A stretch of 64,000 bases of DNA. Origin: Mesobacillus jeotgali. GTDB taxonomy: Bacteria > Bacillota > Bacilli > Bacillales > Cytobacillaceae. The notes beneath the pieces were generated by a model, which made no database searches, was not told where the DNA came from, and was given only the letters and a program-made list of their open reading frames with translations. Below are positions 17,108-25,817 of the stretch, piece after piece. Every line of letters begins with the position of its first letter. Positions within the stretch are counted from its first letter, which is position 1. Location of the stretch: positions 2,664,501-2,728,500 of the forward strand of contig NZ_CP134494.1 in the NCBI RefSeq assembly GCF_031759225.1, given 5' to 3'. Position numbers and translations under genes: made by a program.

Positions 17108-19780
17108 TTATTTCGCTATAACAGCCTCTTTTTCGTTGTTTCTCTCGTGGCGGATTGTTGCCTGAGCAGCAGCCAGCCTCGCAAGCGGTACACGGTATGG
17201 CGAACAGCTTACGTAGTCAAGCCCTGCATTGTAGCAGAATTCAATCGAACTCTTTTCACCGCCATGCTCCCCGCAAATCCCAGTCTTTAAGCCCGGCTTT
17301 GTCTTGCGGCCAAGTTCTACACCCGTCTCAACCAATTTGCCTACTCCTTCACGATCAAGTACGGCAAATGGGTTTTCAGGGAGTACTTTCTGTTCAATAT
17401 ATGCTTGAAGGAACTTGCCTTCTGCATCGTCGCGGCTGTAGCCGAATGTTGTTTGTGTAAGGTCATTCGTACCAAATGAGAAGAAGTCTGCTTCCTCAGC
17501 TATTTGATCCGCAGTCAAAGCTGCACGCGGAATCTCAATCATTGTTCCGACCGTGTATTCAAAGTTCTTCCCGGTTTCTTCCTTGATGCTTTGCGCAGCT
17601 GCGTTCACTAGCTCACGCATTTCCTTCAATTCATTCACATGGCCAACTAACGGAATCATGATTTCAGGCTGAGCATCAATTCCTTTATCAGCTAAGTTAG
17701 CTACAGCGTAGAAAATGGCTCTCGCCTGCATTTCATAGATTTCAGGGTGAATCATTCCAAGGCGGCAGCCACGGTGGCCAAGCATCGGATTGAATTCATC
17801 CAATTGTCGCACTTTCTTTAACAGCGCTTCCTTTTCCTTTAGCACTTTCGATTCAGGGTCCAGGATTTGCAGTTTTGTAATTTCAACCAAGAGCTCTTCT
17901 TTATCAGGCAAGAATTCATGCAAAGGCGGATCGAGCAAACGAATGGTTACAGGCAATCCCTGCATCACTTCAAGGATGCCCTCAAAGTCTTCCCTCTGCA
18001 TCGGCAATAGTTCATCCAATGCGGCATTCCGCTCCTCAAACGTTTCGGCAAGAATCATCTTCTGGACAATTGGGACCCTTGCAGCGTCCATGAACATATG
18101 CTCAGTACGGCAAAGTCCGATACCACCCGCACCAAATTCCAGTGCCTTGGCAGAATCCTCAGGATTATCCGCATTGGCGCGAACGCCGATTTTACGCTCT
18201 TCATCGGCCCATGAAAGGAGAAGCTGGAACTCCTCTGAAAGTTCAGGTTCAATCATCGGGATTTCACCAAGCATGATTTCACCGGTTCCACCGTCGATCG
18301 TAATGATATCACTATGCTTTACTACCACATCGCCAACGCGAAATTGCTTTTCGTGCAAGTCGATTTTCATCGCTTCGCAGCCACAGATACAAGCCTTACC
18401 CATACCTCGCGCTACTACAGCGGCATGGCTTGTCATTCCTCCGCGGCTTGTGACGACCGCCTGGGCAGCAATGATTCCATGGATATCATCCGGAGTTGTT
18501 TCAGGCCTTACAAGAATGACTTTTTGACCTTCATTTGCAAGAAGTTCAGCCTCATCGGCATCAAATACCACTTTCCCAGTGGCAGCCCCTGGTGAAGCAG
18601 GCAGTCCTTTTGCCAGTTGGTTCCGCTCAAAATCCTCATCGATACGGCGGTGCAGAAGCTGATCGAGCTGTTCCGGATCCACACGAAGAAGGGCTGTCTT
18701 TTTATCAATGATCCCTTCATTTACAAGTTCTGTCGCAATACGGATAGCTGCTTGAGCAGTACGCTTCCCGGTACGGGTCTGTAGGATGAACAACTCCCCG
18801 CGTTCAACTGTGAATTCAATATCCTGCATATCCTCATAATGCTGTTCGAGGCGATTGCATGTTTCAACGAATTGCTGATAAACGGCAGGCATTTCATTTT
18901 TCAATGTTTGGATTGGCTGAGGTGTCCTTATGCCAGCTACGACATCTTCGCCTTGCGCATTGATCAAGTATTCGCCATACAGGATGCTCTCACCGGTAGA
19001 CGGGTCACGAGTAAAAGCAACACCAGTTCCTGAATCATCACCCATATTTCCGAATACCATGCTCTGGATATTAACAGCAGTCCCCAGATGGGAAGGGATT
19101 TTATTCAAACGGCGGTAAACAATTGCACGCTGATTATTCCAGGAATCAAACACAGCATTGATAGAAAGGAATAGCTGTTCCTTTGGATCCTGAGGAAATG
19201 GTTTTCTTGTATGTTTCGTAACGATATTTTTATAGCCCTGGATAACTTCTTTCCAGTCTTCCGCGGTCATTTCCGGATCTGCTGTGTAGCCTTTCGCTTC
19301 CCTTGTTTCTTCCAGTAATCGCTCGAAGAAAAAGACATCAACATCGAGAACGACGTCACTGAACATCTGGATAAAGCGACGGTATGAATCATATGCAAAA
19401 CGTGGATTATTGGTTAGTTTGGCCATACCCTCGACGGTCTCATCATTCATGCCAAGGTTCAGGATGGTATCCATCATCCCGGGCATTGAAAATACTGCAC
19501 CAGAACGTACTGATACCAGCAGCGGGTTCTCCGGATTCCCCAGCTTCTTGCCGGTTTTCGCTTCAAGTTCAGCAAGAGCTTCAAGAACCTGCGCCTGTAC
19601 TTCTGCAGGAATTGTCTTGCCTGCGTCATAATAGGCATTACATGCTTCCGTGGAAATCGTGAATCCGAACGGTACAGGAAGCCCGATACGCGTCATTTCT
19701 GCCAGGTTCGCTCCCTTACCTCCAAGGATTTCTTTCATTCCGCTATTTCCTTCATTAAAAAGATAAACAAATTTAGACAT
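17108..19780 (-). CDS. ppdK: Pyruvate, phosphate dikinase
   Basis: The enzyme interconverts pyruvate, ATP and phosphate with PEP, AMP and pyrophosphate. At 890 residues it is full length: the N-terminal ATP-grasp part starts LFNEGNSGMKEILGGKGANLAEM. The swivelling phosphohistidine domain carries GGMTSHAAVVARGMGK (catalytic His, with the Thr that the regulatory kinase phosphorylates). The C-terminal PEP barrel includes GLCRTEHMF and the catalytic Cys in KTGICGEHGG. Its ATG overlaps the ppsR stop by one base (TGATG), so the two are translationally coupled. This gives a route to PEP under gluconeogenic control by CcpN. Confidence 0.97.
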   Translation of the reverse strand: MSKFVYLFNEGNSGMKEILGGKGANLAEMTRIGLPVPFGFTISTEACNAYYDAGKTIPAEVQAQVLEALAELEAKTGKKLGNPENPLLVSVRSGAVFSMPGMMDTILNLGMNDETVEGMAKLTNNPRFAYDSYRRFIQMFSDVVLDVDVFFFERLLEETREAKGYTADPEMTAEDWKEVIQGYKNIVTKHTRKPFPQDPKEQLFLSINAVFDSWNNQRAIVYRRLNKIPSHLGTAVNIQSMVFGNMGDDSGTGVAFTRDPSTGESILYGEYLINAQGEDVVAGIRTPQPIQTLKNEMPAVYQQFVETCNRLEQHYEDMQDIEFTVERGELFILQTRTGKRTAQAAIRIATELVNEGIIDKKTALLRVDPEQLDQLLHRRIDEDFERNQLAKGLPASPGAATGKVVFDADEAELLANEGQKVILVRPETTPDDIHGIIAAQAVVTSRGGMTSHAAVVARGMGKACICGCEAMKIDLHEKQFRVGDVVVKHSDIITIDGGTGEIMLGEIPMIEPELSEEFQLLLSWADEERKIGVRANADNPEDSAKALEFGAGGIGLCRTEHMFMDAARVPIVQKMILAETFEERNAALDELLPMQREDFEGILEVMQGLPVTIRLLDPPLHEFLPDKEELLVEITKLQILDPESKVLKEKEALLKKVRQLDEFNPMLGHRGCRLGMIHPEIYEMQARAIFYAVANLADKGIDAQPEIMIPLVGHVNELKEMRELVNAAAQSIKEETGKNFEYTVGTMIEIPRAALTADQIAEEADFFSFGTNDLTQTTFGYSRDDAEGKFLQAYIEQKVLPENPFAVLDREGVGKLVETGVELGRKTKPGLKTGICGEHGGEKSSIEFCYNAGLDYVSCSPYRVPLARLAAAQATIRHERNNEKEAVIAK

Positions 19781-20598
19781 CAGCCAAAACTCCTCTCACT
19801 TTTTAAAATATCAAGTATCAATCCTGCTGTTTCTTCAATCGCCTTGTTGGAAACATTGATGACAGGGCAGCCCACACGTTTCATGATTTTTTCAGCATAA
19901 TCAAGCTCTTCCAGGATTCGTTCATAGCTTGCGTAATTCGCCCTCGCACCCAGCCCAAGCGCTTTCAGCCTTTCCGTCCTGATTTCATTCAGCTTATCAG
20001 GCGAAATGATCAAACCTACACATTTGCTCCTAGGTACTTGAAACAGTTCATCTGGCGGCTTGACTTCAGGAACGATCGGTACATTGGCGACCTTATAGCG
20101 CTTGTGGGCAAGATACATCGACAAAGGTGTTTTTGAAGTACGGGAAACGCCAACAAGTACGATATCCGCTCTTAAAATGCCGCGAGGGTCTCTGCCATCA
20201 TCGTATTTGACCGCAAACTCAATCGCTTCAATTTTACGGAAGTACTCATCATCCAGCTTGCGCATCATGCCTGGCCGATGGTTTGGCTCCTTATTGAACT
20301 TCTTTTCAAAGGCATTCATCAATGGATTGAGCAAATCAACCGCATAGATTCCTTCCTCCTGAGCCCTTTTATCGAGATAGGCCTTGAGAGATGGAACGAC
20401 AATGGTATATGCGATAATGGAACGCCCTTGCTTCGCAACCATGATGACATCCTCAATGTCTTCCTCATCCTCCACATATGAATTCCTTCTGATATCGACC
20501 TGTCCTCCATTAAATTGGGTCGCCACAGCCTTAACTACAAATTCCGCCGTTTCCCCGACTGAATCAGATACTACGTAAACAACTTCCTTCATATCCAA
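19780..20598 (-). CDS. ppsR: PPDK regulatory kinase/pyrophosphorylase
   Basis: The protein has 272 residues of the DUF299 (PDRP1/YqfL) family. It inactivates PPDK by ADP-dependent phosphorylation of the active-site Thr and reactivates it with phosphate. The start VYVVSDSVGETAEFVVKA and the P-loop-like LVGVSRTSKTPLSMYLA are characteristic. The start is either TTG at 20598 or ATG at 20592. It lies 14 bases after ccpN and overlaps ppdK. In B. subtilis, which lacks ppdK, YqfL also modulates CcpN; both targets are adjacent here. Confidence 0.95.
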   Translation of the reverse strand: MDMKEVVYVVSDSVGETAEFVVKAVATQFNGGQVDIRRNSYVEDEEDIEDVIMVAKQGRSIIAYTIVVPSLKAYLDKRAQEEGIYAVDLLNPLMNAFEKKFNKEPNHRPGMMRKLDDEYFRKIEAIEFAVKYDDGRDPRGILRADIVLVGVSRTSKTPLSMYLAHKRYKVANVPIVPEVKPPDELFQVPRSKCVGLIISPDKLNEIRTERLKALGLGARANYASYERILEELDYAEKIMKRVGCPVINVSNKAIEETAGLILDILKSERSFG

Positions 20599-20612
20599 AA
20601 TGCGCTCACTTC

Positions 20613-21266
20613 CTAGACAGATTTTTGCTCTGCTATTTCTAAATAAACCTTAGTTATGGTTGTTTTGGTAATTCGTCCGATGACTTCATATGAATCGGAT
20701 TTATTTGAGAGTTCCCGGACGACAGGGAGAGAATCAATCCTGTTCGTCACAAGCTTCTTAGCAGCCTGGACAAGTGTTTCCTCGGGTTTCACAGTGATAA
20801 TGTTTGGCATCCTCGTCATGATGACGCTAACAGGAAGATCCTCCAGATTCTTGTTCCCGATCGCAGCTCTCAGCAAATCTTTTCTTGAGATGACCCCAGC
20901 AAGACAGCCTTCCGAATCAACTGCATATAGCGTCCCTACATCCTCAAGGAACATCTGGACAATCGCATCATAAACGGAAGATGATTTCTGGACGACAATC
21001 GGATGGCCTTTATAATCATTTACCTTGAGATTAAGAACTTCAGTAGGTTCAAACAGCCTCTCTTTTTCCTTATTGAAAAAATAACCCACTCTTGGCCTCG
21101 CCTCCAGGCTCCCTGCCATCGTCAGAATCGCCAGGTCTGGCCGGAGAGTCGCCCGCGTCAGCTTAAGCTTTTCGGCAATCTGCTCACCTGTAATAGGGCC
21201 ATCCTCTTTGACAATTTGAACGATTTCTTCCTGCCGTTTTGTTAGTTTAATAGAACTCACCACCAA
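20613..21266 (-). CDS. ccpN: CcpN, repressor of gluconeogenic genes
   Basis: The protein has 217 residues. An N-terminal helix-turn-helix (LTKRQEEIVQIVKEDGPITGEQIAEKLKLTRATLRPDLAIL) is followed by two CBS domains (about 80-140 and 145-212; ISRKDLLRA, VIMTRMPNIITV). This is the layout and near sequence of B. subtilis CcpN, which represses gapB and pckA on glycolytic carbon sources and senses ATP/ADP through the CBS pair. The start appears to be TTG or one of two following GTG codons after GGGGG. It leads the operon with ppsR and ppdK. Confidence 0.95.
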   Translation of the reverse strand: MVVSSIKLTKRQEEIVQIVKEDGPITGEQIAEKLKLTRATLRPDLAILTMAGSLEARPRVGYFFNKEKERLFEPTEVLNLKVNDYKGHPIVVQKSSSVYDAIVQMFLEDVGTLYAVDSEGCLAGVISRKDLLRAAIGNKNLEDLPVSVIMTRMPNIITVKPEETLVQAAKKLVTNRIDSLPVVRELSNKSDSYEVIGRITKTTITKVYLEIAEQKSV

Positions 21267-21548
21267 CGTACCCCCAATAATTAATATGTAATTATTATCA
21301 AGGATTTTTTAATGTGTTATCCTTATTAACTTATAGTATATAACATTTAACCAAAAAGCAAAAGGAAAGGTTTTGATAATTCTTTGAATTTATTAAAATA
21401 GCAGAGTATCATAGTGTCTAATGGGAAGATTTTTTATTTAATCAACTTAAATATGTCATACTGTTACTTATTTCTGGTTGGCCGAACCTGGGGCTGCTTC
21501 TATCAGCTTTAAGAGAAAACAGCGATAAGCTGTCCAAACTCGAGATAA

Positions 21549-21581
21549 AAAAATCCCCGGAGCACAGCTCAGGGGATTCAA
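21549..21581 (-). terminator. Terminator of exoA
   Basis: The reverse strand has AATCCCC...GGGGATT followed by seven T's. The rest of the gap 21267-21586 is AT-rich upstream sequence of ccpN with no gene seen. Confidence 0.8.
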
Positions 21582-21586
21582 TCACT

Positions 21587-22157
21587 TTATAGACTTAATT
21601 CAAGTGTCACGGGGCAGTGGTCGCTGCCCATGACAAAACATTCTGCGCCTGCAGTTTTGATTGCAGAGGCCAGTTTTTCAGAAACGATAAAATAGTCGAT
21701 ACGCCATCCGATGTTCTTTTCTCTTACTTTAGACATATAAGACCACCAGGTATAGACATCTTTCACTTCAGGATGCAGATGTCTGAAGGAATCTACGAAG
21801 CCGCTGGCTAGAAGTTCAGTCATCTTGCCTCGTTCTTCGTCTGTAAAACCAGAGTTCCCCCGGTTCGGTTTTGGATTTTTCAAATCGATCTCATTATGGG
21901 CGACGTTCAAATCACCGCAAAGAATTACAGGCTTCGTCTTCTCCAATTCCAGCAAGTATTCCTTGAGCAGTTCTTCCCAGGATAGGCGGTAGCCGAGGCG
22001 CGCCAGATCACGCTGGGAATTAGGAGTATAGACATTGACAAGATAAAATTCCTCGAACTCCGCAGTTATGGCTCGACCCTCATGGTCATGCTCAGCTGAT
22101 CCGATGCCATACCTCACTGAAAGTGGCTGTTTTTTTGAAAACACAGCCGTTCCGGAG
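21587..22157 (-). pseudogene. exoA: exoA 3' fragment (exodeoxyribonuclease III), cut by an IS
   Basis: This piece encodes the C-terminal part of ExoA, from SGTAVFSKKQPLSV to the end. It includes catalytic blocks LCGDLNVAHNEIDL (Asp, Asn), WWSY and the final GSDHCPV (His). The N-terminal part is at 24036-24229, and the two are separated by a 1.88-kb IS1182-type element. Joining them at the duplicated CGTTCCGGAG restores the normal KKGYSGTAVF. The intact enzyme is an AP endonuclease/3'-phosphatase. This fragment alone lacks the N-terminal metal ligands and should be inactive. Confidence 0.95.
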
Positions 22158-22207
22158 CAGGCCACTGAAAATCTGCCGATTTTTTAGATTTTCATGATAA
22201 CCAAACA

Positions 22208-22258
22208 AAAAAGCCGATCCAACTCCATATTTTTGGAATTGAATCGGCTTTTTTTCCA
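22208..22258. terminator. Terminator after the IS transposase
   Basis: AAAGCCGAT...ATCGGCTTT with an inner helix and T or A tracts on both sides, so it can act in either direction. Confidence 0.8.
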
Positions 22259-22279
22259 GTTTCTTGTCCCCTTTGGCCT

Positions 22280-23746
22280 CTATTGTTGCCCTTTCAGTTT
22301 TAAAATTCTTTTTAAATTGACCGTGAAAATGGCCATGGCGCCTTGCATTTCCATGCCAATTAGACCCGAGGATGTGGCTACATCATACCCGTGTCTGTGT
22401 TTCAACTCGCTATTCTTCGCTTCAATCTTATAGCGCTCCTTGGACTTCTGCTTAAAGTATTCACTTTCCTGAAACTCTGCCTGGTCTAGGTGTTCAGTTG
22501 ACTTCAAGGAAACAGAATACGTCTTACTTTTCGCACCTTCTTTATAACAGCCTTCCCTTAAGGGGCAACGCTTGCACTTATCAATATCAAAATAATAGGT
22601 ATCTACCTGGTTCGTTCCAGTGTTTTTCTTTCCGGTTCGAGCCTTTCTGATTGCGAGGTGTCCTGCTTTACAGACATACATCCCAGCGTCCTTATTAAAT
22701 TCGAATTCGTCTTCCTTTGAGCGGAATCCCTGGGTAACACTTGGATTCAATTTTGCGACCAAGTTTATTTTGTTTGTTTTACTGTACTTAATATTGTCTT
22801 TTTCTGAATACGCCGCATCGCCGATCACAGTCTCAACCTGTATACCTGCGTCTTCGCTTTTCTCAATAAGAGTTTGAAGTTGCTTGCCATCGTTTTTCTC
22901 GCCTGTCGTAATGACAGCTGCCGTTATGATTCGTTCCTCGCTCATTGCCAGGTGGGTCTTGTATCCAAAGAAAGAGGAATCTGCCGTCTTGTGTCCCACT
23001 TTCGCATCATGATCCTTTGAGCATTTGATCTGTTCAAGGTCATCTGCGACCGTCTCTTTCAATAAGTTAAGCTGTTCTTTTACTACCGGGTATTGAATCA
23101 GGGTCTCTTCCTTTTCAATCACTTCAATGAGTTTCTGTGAATAGGCAATTTCATCCTCCAACACATCAGTCTTTGTCTTGGAAGGAAATTTGGATTTCAT
23201 GGATTCATCGATTTGGTAAATTGCCTTCCTTAGCTTCTTGGAACGCTCCATCAGAACTTCTTTCGGTTTCATCTGATTATAACGGGCTTTTGTATGAGTG
23301 GCATCGACAATAATGGATTTGCTTTTGATGATCTCTTTTTCTAAAGCAATCTCCACCGTTTTATTAATAAGCAGATCCAGGAGGTTAATATCCTTTAACC
23401 TCAATTTACGGAATTTGGTCAGGGAGCTCGGGTCTATAACTTCCTCTTCTGGAGTCATATCCAGAAAATATTTGAACGACATATCATACTTCGAACGATC
23501 AACAATATCCACGTCCGAAAGGTCATGGATGGTTTTTAATAATAGATATTTGAACATGCGAATGGGATCGATTGCGTTCCTGCCGTTATCAAGGCAATAC
23601 TTATCCTTGAGCTCTTCATAAACAAAGGTAAAGTCAACCAGATCATTAATCTGACGCAACATATTATCCTTTGGCACGATAAGGTCATAGAGACCCATAT
23701 AAGGACTTAGTTTGATTGATTGTTGCATTGACATCATTGGAACCAC
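22280..23746 (-). CDS. IS1182-family DDE transposase
   Basis: The full-length transposase has 488 residues. The N-terminal SPYMGLYDLIVPKDNMLRQIN is typical of the IS1182/IS5-like group. The DDE acids are seen in SIIVDATHTKAR, VIGDAAYSEKD and RYKIEAKNSELKHRHGYD. A Cys cluster (CKRCPLREGC) lies before the last acid. It begins with GTG, but Met-4 or Met-5 fit the GGTGG site better. No frameshift or stop is seen, so the element may be active. Confidence 0.95.
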   Translation of the reverse strand: MVPMMSMQQSIKLSPYMGLYDLIVPKDNMLRQINDLVDFTFVYEELKDKYCLDNGRNAIDPIRMFKYLLLKTIHDLSDVDIVDRSKYDMSFKYFLDMTPEEEVIDPSSLTKFRKLRLKDINLLDLLINKTVEIALEKEIIKSKSIIVDATHTKARYNQMKPKEVLMERSKKLRKAIYQIDESMKSKFPSKTKTDVLEDEIAYSQKLIEVIEKEETLIQYPVVKEQLNLLKETVADDLEQIKCSKDHDAKVGHKTADSSFFGYKTHLAMSEERIITAAVITTGEKNDGKQLQTLIEKSEDAGIQVETVIGDAAYSEKDNIKYSKTNKINLVAKLNPSVTQGFRSKEDEFEFNKDAGMYVCKAGHLAIRKARTGKKNTGTNQVDTYYFDIDKCKRCPLREGCYKEGAKSKTYSVSLKSTEHLDQAEFQESEYFKQKSKERYKIEAKNSELKHRHGYDVATSSGLIGMEMQGAMAIFTVNLKRILKLKGQQ

Positions 23747-23778
23747 CCATTTCAGCTAAATTAATTCTATTATAAAAT

Positions 23779-23824
23779 AAAAACCGCCCAAATCCCTTAA
23801 AAAAGTCAGGATTTGAACGGTTTA
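23779..23824. repeat. Hairpin upstream of the IS transposase
   Basis: A 15-bp inverted repeat with two mismatches (AAACCG..CAAATCC and GGATTTG..CGGTTT) lies between the transposase start and the GC-rich repeat. Such hairpins often shield a transposase from outside transcription; that role is inferred. Confidence 0.55.
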
Positions 23825-23855
23825 TAGTTTGTCTAAATAAGGTTTAGTAGCACTA

Positions 23856-23989
23856 GGTTGATTGGAACGGAAGGTGCGTAGACTCCTGCGGGATCAGCGG
23901 GACAGGTGAGACCCCGCAGGCGCTTTAGCGCTGAGGAGGCTCACCGCACGCCCCGCGGAAAGCGAAGCAACCTGGAGTGGAAATCAACC
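23856..23989 (+). repeat. Dispersed GC-rich palindromic repeat, copy A
   Basis: A 134-bp segment with GGTTGATT and AATCAACC ends, and inner arms CTCCTGCGGGATCAGCGGG, CCCCGCAGGCGC, GAGGAGGCTCACCGC and CCCCGCGGAAAGCGAAGC that can fold into a long hairpin. It is clearly richer in G+C than the surroundings. A second, interrupted copy in the other orientation is at 52671-52865. Very similar repeats occur in many Bacillus genomes. This copy is inside the IS element. Confidence 0.85.
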
Positions 23990-24035
23990 GGTCCTATTTA
24001 ACAAGCTATCCAGTGGGGACTTTTTCAGTGGCCTC

Positions 24036-24229
24036 GTTCCGGAGTACCCCTTTTTTTCAGCATAATTCCAGAGCTGATGATACCCTTCAAGTTCAAGGGA
24101 AATCTGGCCCTCCTGCAATTTCGTTTCCTGTATACAAAAAAGGTCTGCGTCCGCCTCTTTGAAAAAATCCATGAACCCTTTACGTACGCATGCCCTTATG
24201 CCATTAACATTCCAAGATACTAATTTCAT
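24036..24229 (-). pseudogene. exoA: exoA 5' fragment (exodeoxyribonuclease III)
   Basis: The first 65 codons of exoA: MKLVSWNVNGIRACVRKGF with the metal-binding Asn, and LFCIQETKLQEGQI with the catalytic Glu. AAGGAG is 11 bases before the ATG. Beyond GYSGT the frame runs 16 codons into the IS. The C-terminal two thirds of the enzyme are at 21587-22157. Confidence 0.95.
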
Positions 24230-24274
24230 ATAAACATATTCTCCTTATTTAAAAACTCATATTCTTGTATTCTA

Positions 24275-25681
24275 TCAGTCTTCAATCAGCGATTCTAATA
24301 TGGCGATCCCCTTAATGAGATCCTCAACTGGTGCATTCGCAAAAGAAAGCCGGAAATTCTGCATTTTTTGGGTGGCATAAATTCGCCCGGGGTTGATTAA
24401 CACTCCATGTGCGAGGGCTTTTCGGTATAAATCAGACAGGGATATATCCGAATTCATTTTTACCCATATGAAAAATCCGCCTTCAGGCTTTTCCCATTCT
24501 GCATAATTGCCCAAGTGTTTTTGCAATGCTTCCAGGGCAGCATTTCTTCGCACCTTTAAATGCTCCCTGACGTTGGTTAAATGCTTCTCATACAATCCGC
24601 TTGACAGCCATTCTGCAGCTGCTCGCTGCGATAAAGAGCTCGAACCGTAGTCTGTTTGCATTTTCAGGTCAGCCAGCCGGTCGATGACTGCTTCTGGACC
24701 GGCAACCCACCCGATTCTCAACCCAGGATTCAGGCTCTTCGAAAGGCTCCCAAGATATAGAACATTTCCGTGCCTGTCATGAGATTTAATAGGAGACGGC
24801 GGCGGAGAATCCAGCCAGAGATCTCCGTAAACATCATCCTCAATGATTGGAAGCTGAGCTGTCTCTGCCAGTCTAAGCAGCTCATGCCTTCTGGTTTCTC
24901 CCATAAGAGTACCGGTGGGATTATGAAAATTCGGATGGCAGTATAACACAGAATTTTTGCTTTGATGGGCTTCCTTTATCATCTCAGGGATGATCCCCTC
25001 AGTATCCATCGAGATACCATGAAGTTTCATGCCTGCAGACTGGAAGGTGGACAAGGATTGCACATAAGATGGATTCTCAAGGAAAACGGTTGATTCCCTT
25101 TCCAATAACCCGATGGAAATGAGGTGCAATGCCTGTAAAGCACCAGATACGACTAAAATGGATGAAGCATCAACCATTATTCCTTTTTGAGCGAGGTATT
25201 GAGCAATCGCTTCCCTAAGCTGCCGGTTTCCCTTTGGGTCTTCATATCCGAATGGCTCCAGTTCATGTCCAACTTTTATTAAAACAGACCTCATTTCCTC
25301 TAGCGGAAATAAATCCTGTGATAGTTCTCCTTTACTCAGCTGGATCAAACTCTTATCGGATTCTGCCAAATTTATAGTCTGAACTGTAGACAAACTTGCC
25401 TGATGAGTGCCCCGCCCTACCTGTACATTCCAATTAACAGGAGGCGCAGACCGCATGAGGGTCCAGGTATTGTTAATGACTATTGTACCCATCCCCAGCT
25501 TCCCCTCGAGCAGTCCATCAGCAGCCAACTCTTCCAGCGCTGTGACGACTGTGCTTCTGTTCACACCGAATTGTTTTGCAAGATCACGCTGACTCGGCAG
25601 CCTGCTGCCAACTGGCCATATCCCATGTGTAATCTGTTCTTTCACGTAATTGATTATTACTTTATACTTTGGCGCTTTCAT
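24275..25681 (-). CDS. MocR-type regulator (GntR domain fused to aminotransferase fold)
   Basis: The protein has 468 residues from the Met at 25681, which follows GGAG by seven bases; the longer form from 25738 would include the operator-like repeats. Residues 1-75 are a GntR winged helix (WPVGSRLPSQRDLAKQFGVNRSTVVTALEELAADGLLE). The rest is a fold-type I aminotransferase-like domain with the PLP lysine in YLGSLSKSLNPGLRIGW. MocR regulators usually control the neighbouring gene and themselves in response to PLP or amino compounds. The divergent gene is a DMT exporter, the likely target. Confidence 0.92.
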   Translation of the reverse strand: MKAPKYKVIINYVKEQITHGIWPVGSRLPSQRDLAKQFGVNRSTVVTALEELAADGLLEGKLGMGTIVINNTWTLMRSAPPVNWNVQVGRGTHQASLSTVQTINLAESDKSLIQLSKGELSQDLFPLEEMRSVLIKVGHELEPFGYEDPKGNRQLREAIAQYLAQKGIMVDASSILVVSGALQALHLISIGLLERESTVFLENPSYVQSLSTFQSAGMKLHGISMDTEGIIPEMIKEAHQSKNSVLYCHPNFHNPTGTLMGETRRHELLRLAETAQLPIIEDDVYGDLWLDSPPPSPIKSHDRHGNVLYLGSLSKSLNPGLRIGWVAGPEAVIDRLADLKMQTDYGSSSLSQRAAAEWLSSGLYEKHLTNVREHLKVRRNAALEALQKHLGNYAEWEKPEGGFFIWVKMNSDISLSDLYRKALAHGVLINPGRIYATQKMQNFRLSFANAPVEDLIKGIAILESLIED

Positions 25682-25699
25682 GAACCTGCTCCATTCATA

Positions 25700-25747
25700 A
25701 TTGGTTGGTTTTAAAATCCCCCTATTGGTTGGATACATTTTACCAAT
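25700..25747. promoter_or_regulatory. Probable MocR operator repeats
   Basis: ATTGGTTGG occurs at 25700-25708 and exactly again at 25724-25732, a 24-bp period, with an inverted ACCAAT at 25742-25747. A further ATTGGATGG lies at 25790-25798. They fill the divergent promoter region of the MocR gene and the exporter, as direct-repeat MocR operators do. Confidence 0.6.
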
Positions 25748-25817
25748 ACCTCGTTATATTTGAAAGATAAACCTGATACACAGGGTTAAATTGGATGGTT
25801 TTTTCGAGGTGAATTAC

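Larger units (their letters stand above)
22158..24035 (-). mobile_element. IS1182-type insertion element in exoA
   Basis: The element is 1878 bp. Its ends are 13-bp inverted repeats AGGCCACTGAAAA (left copy preceded by one extra C). Flanking copies of CGTTCCGGAG at 22148-22157 and 24036-24045 are the target duplication. It contains one transposase gene, terminator-like hairpins at both sides of it, and, unusually, a copy of a GC-rich 134-bp repeat that also occurs elsewhere in the window. It interrupts exoA at codon 66. Confidence 0.9.

Noticed and set aside
17790..18527. Long forward ORFs inside ppdK (also 14693-15310 inside the helicase gene)
   Set aside because: Antisense shadows of strongly supported genes, low-complexity Ser-rich products, no SD.
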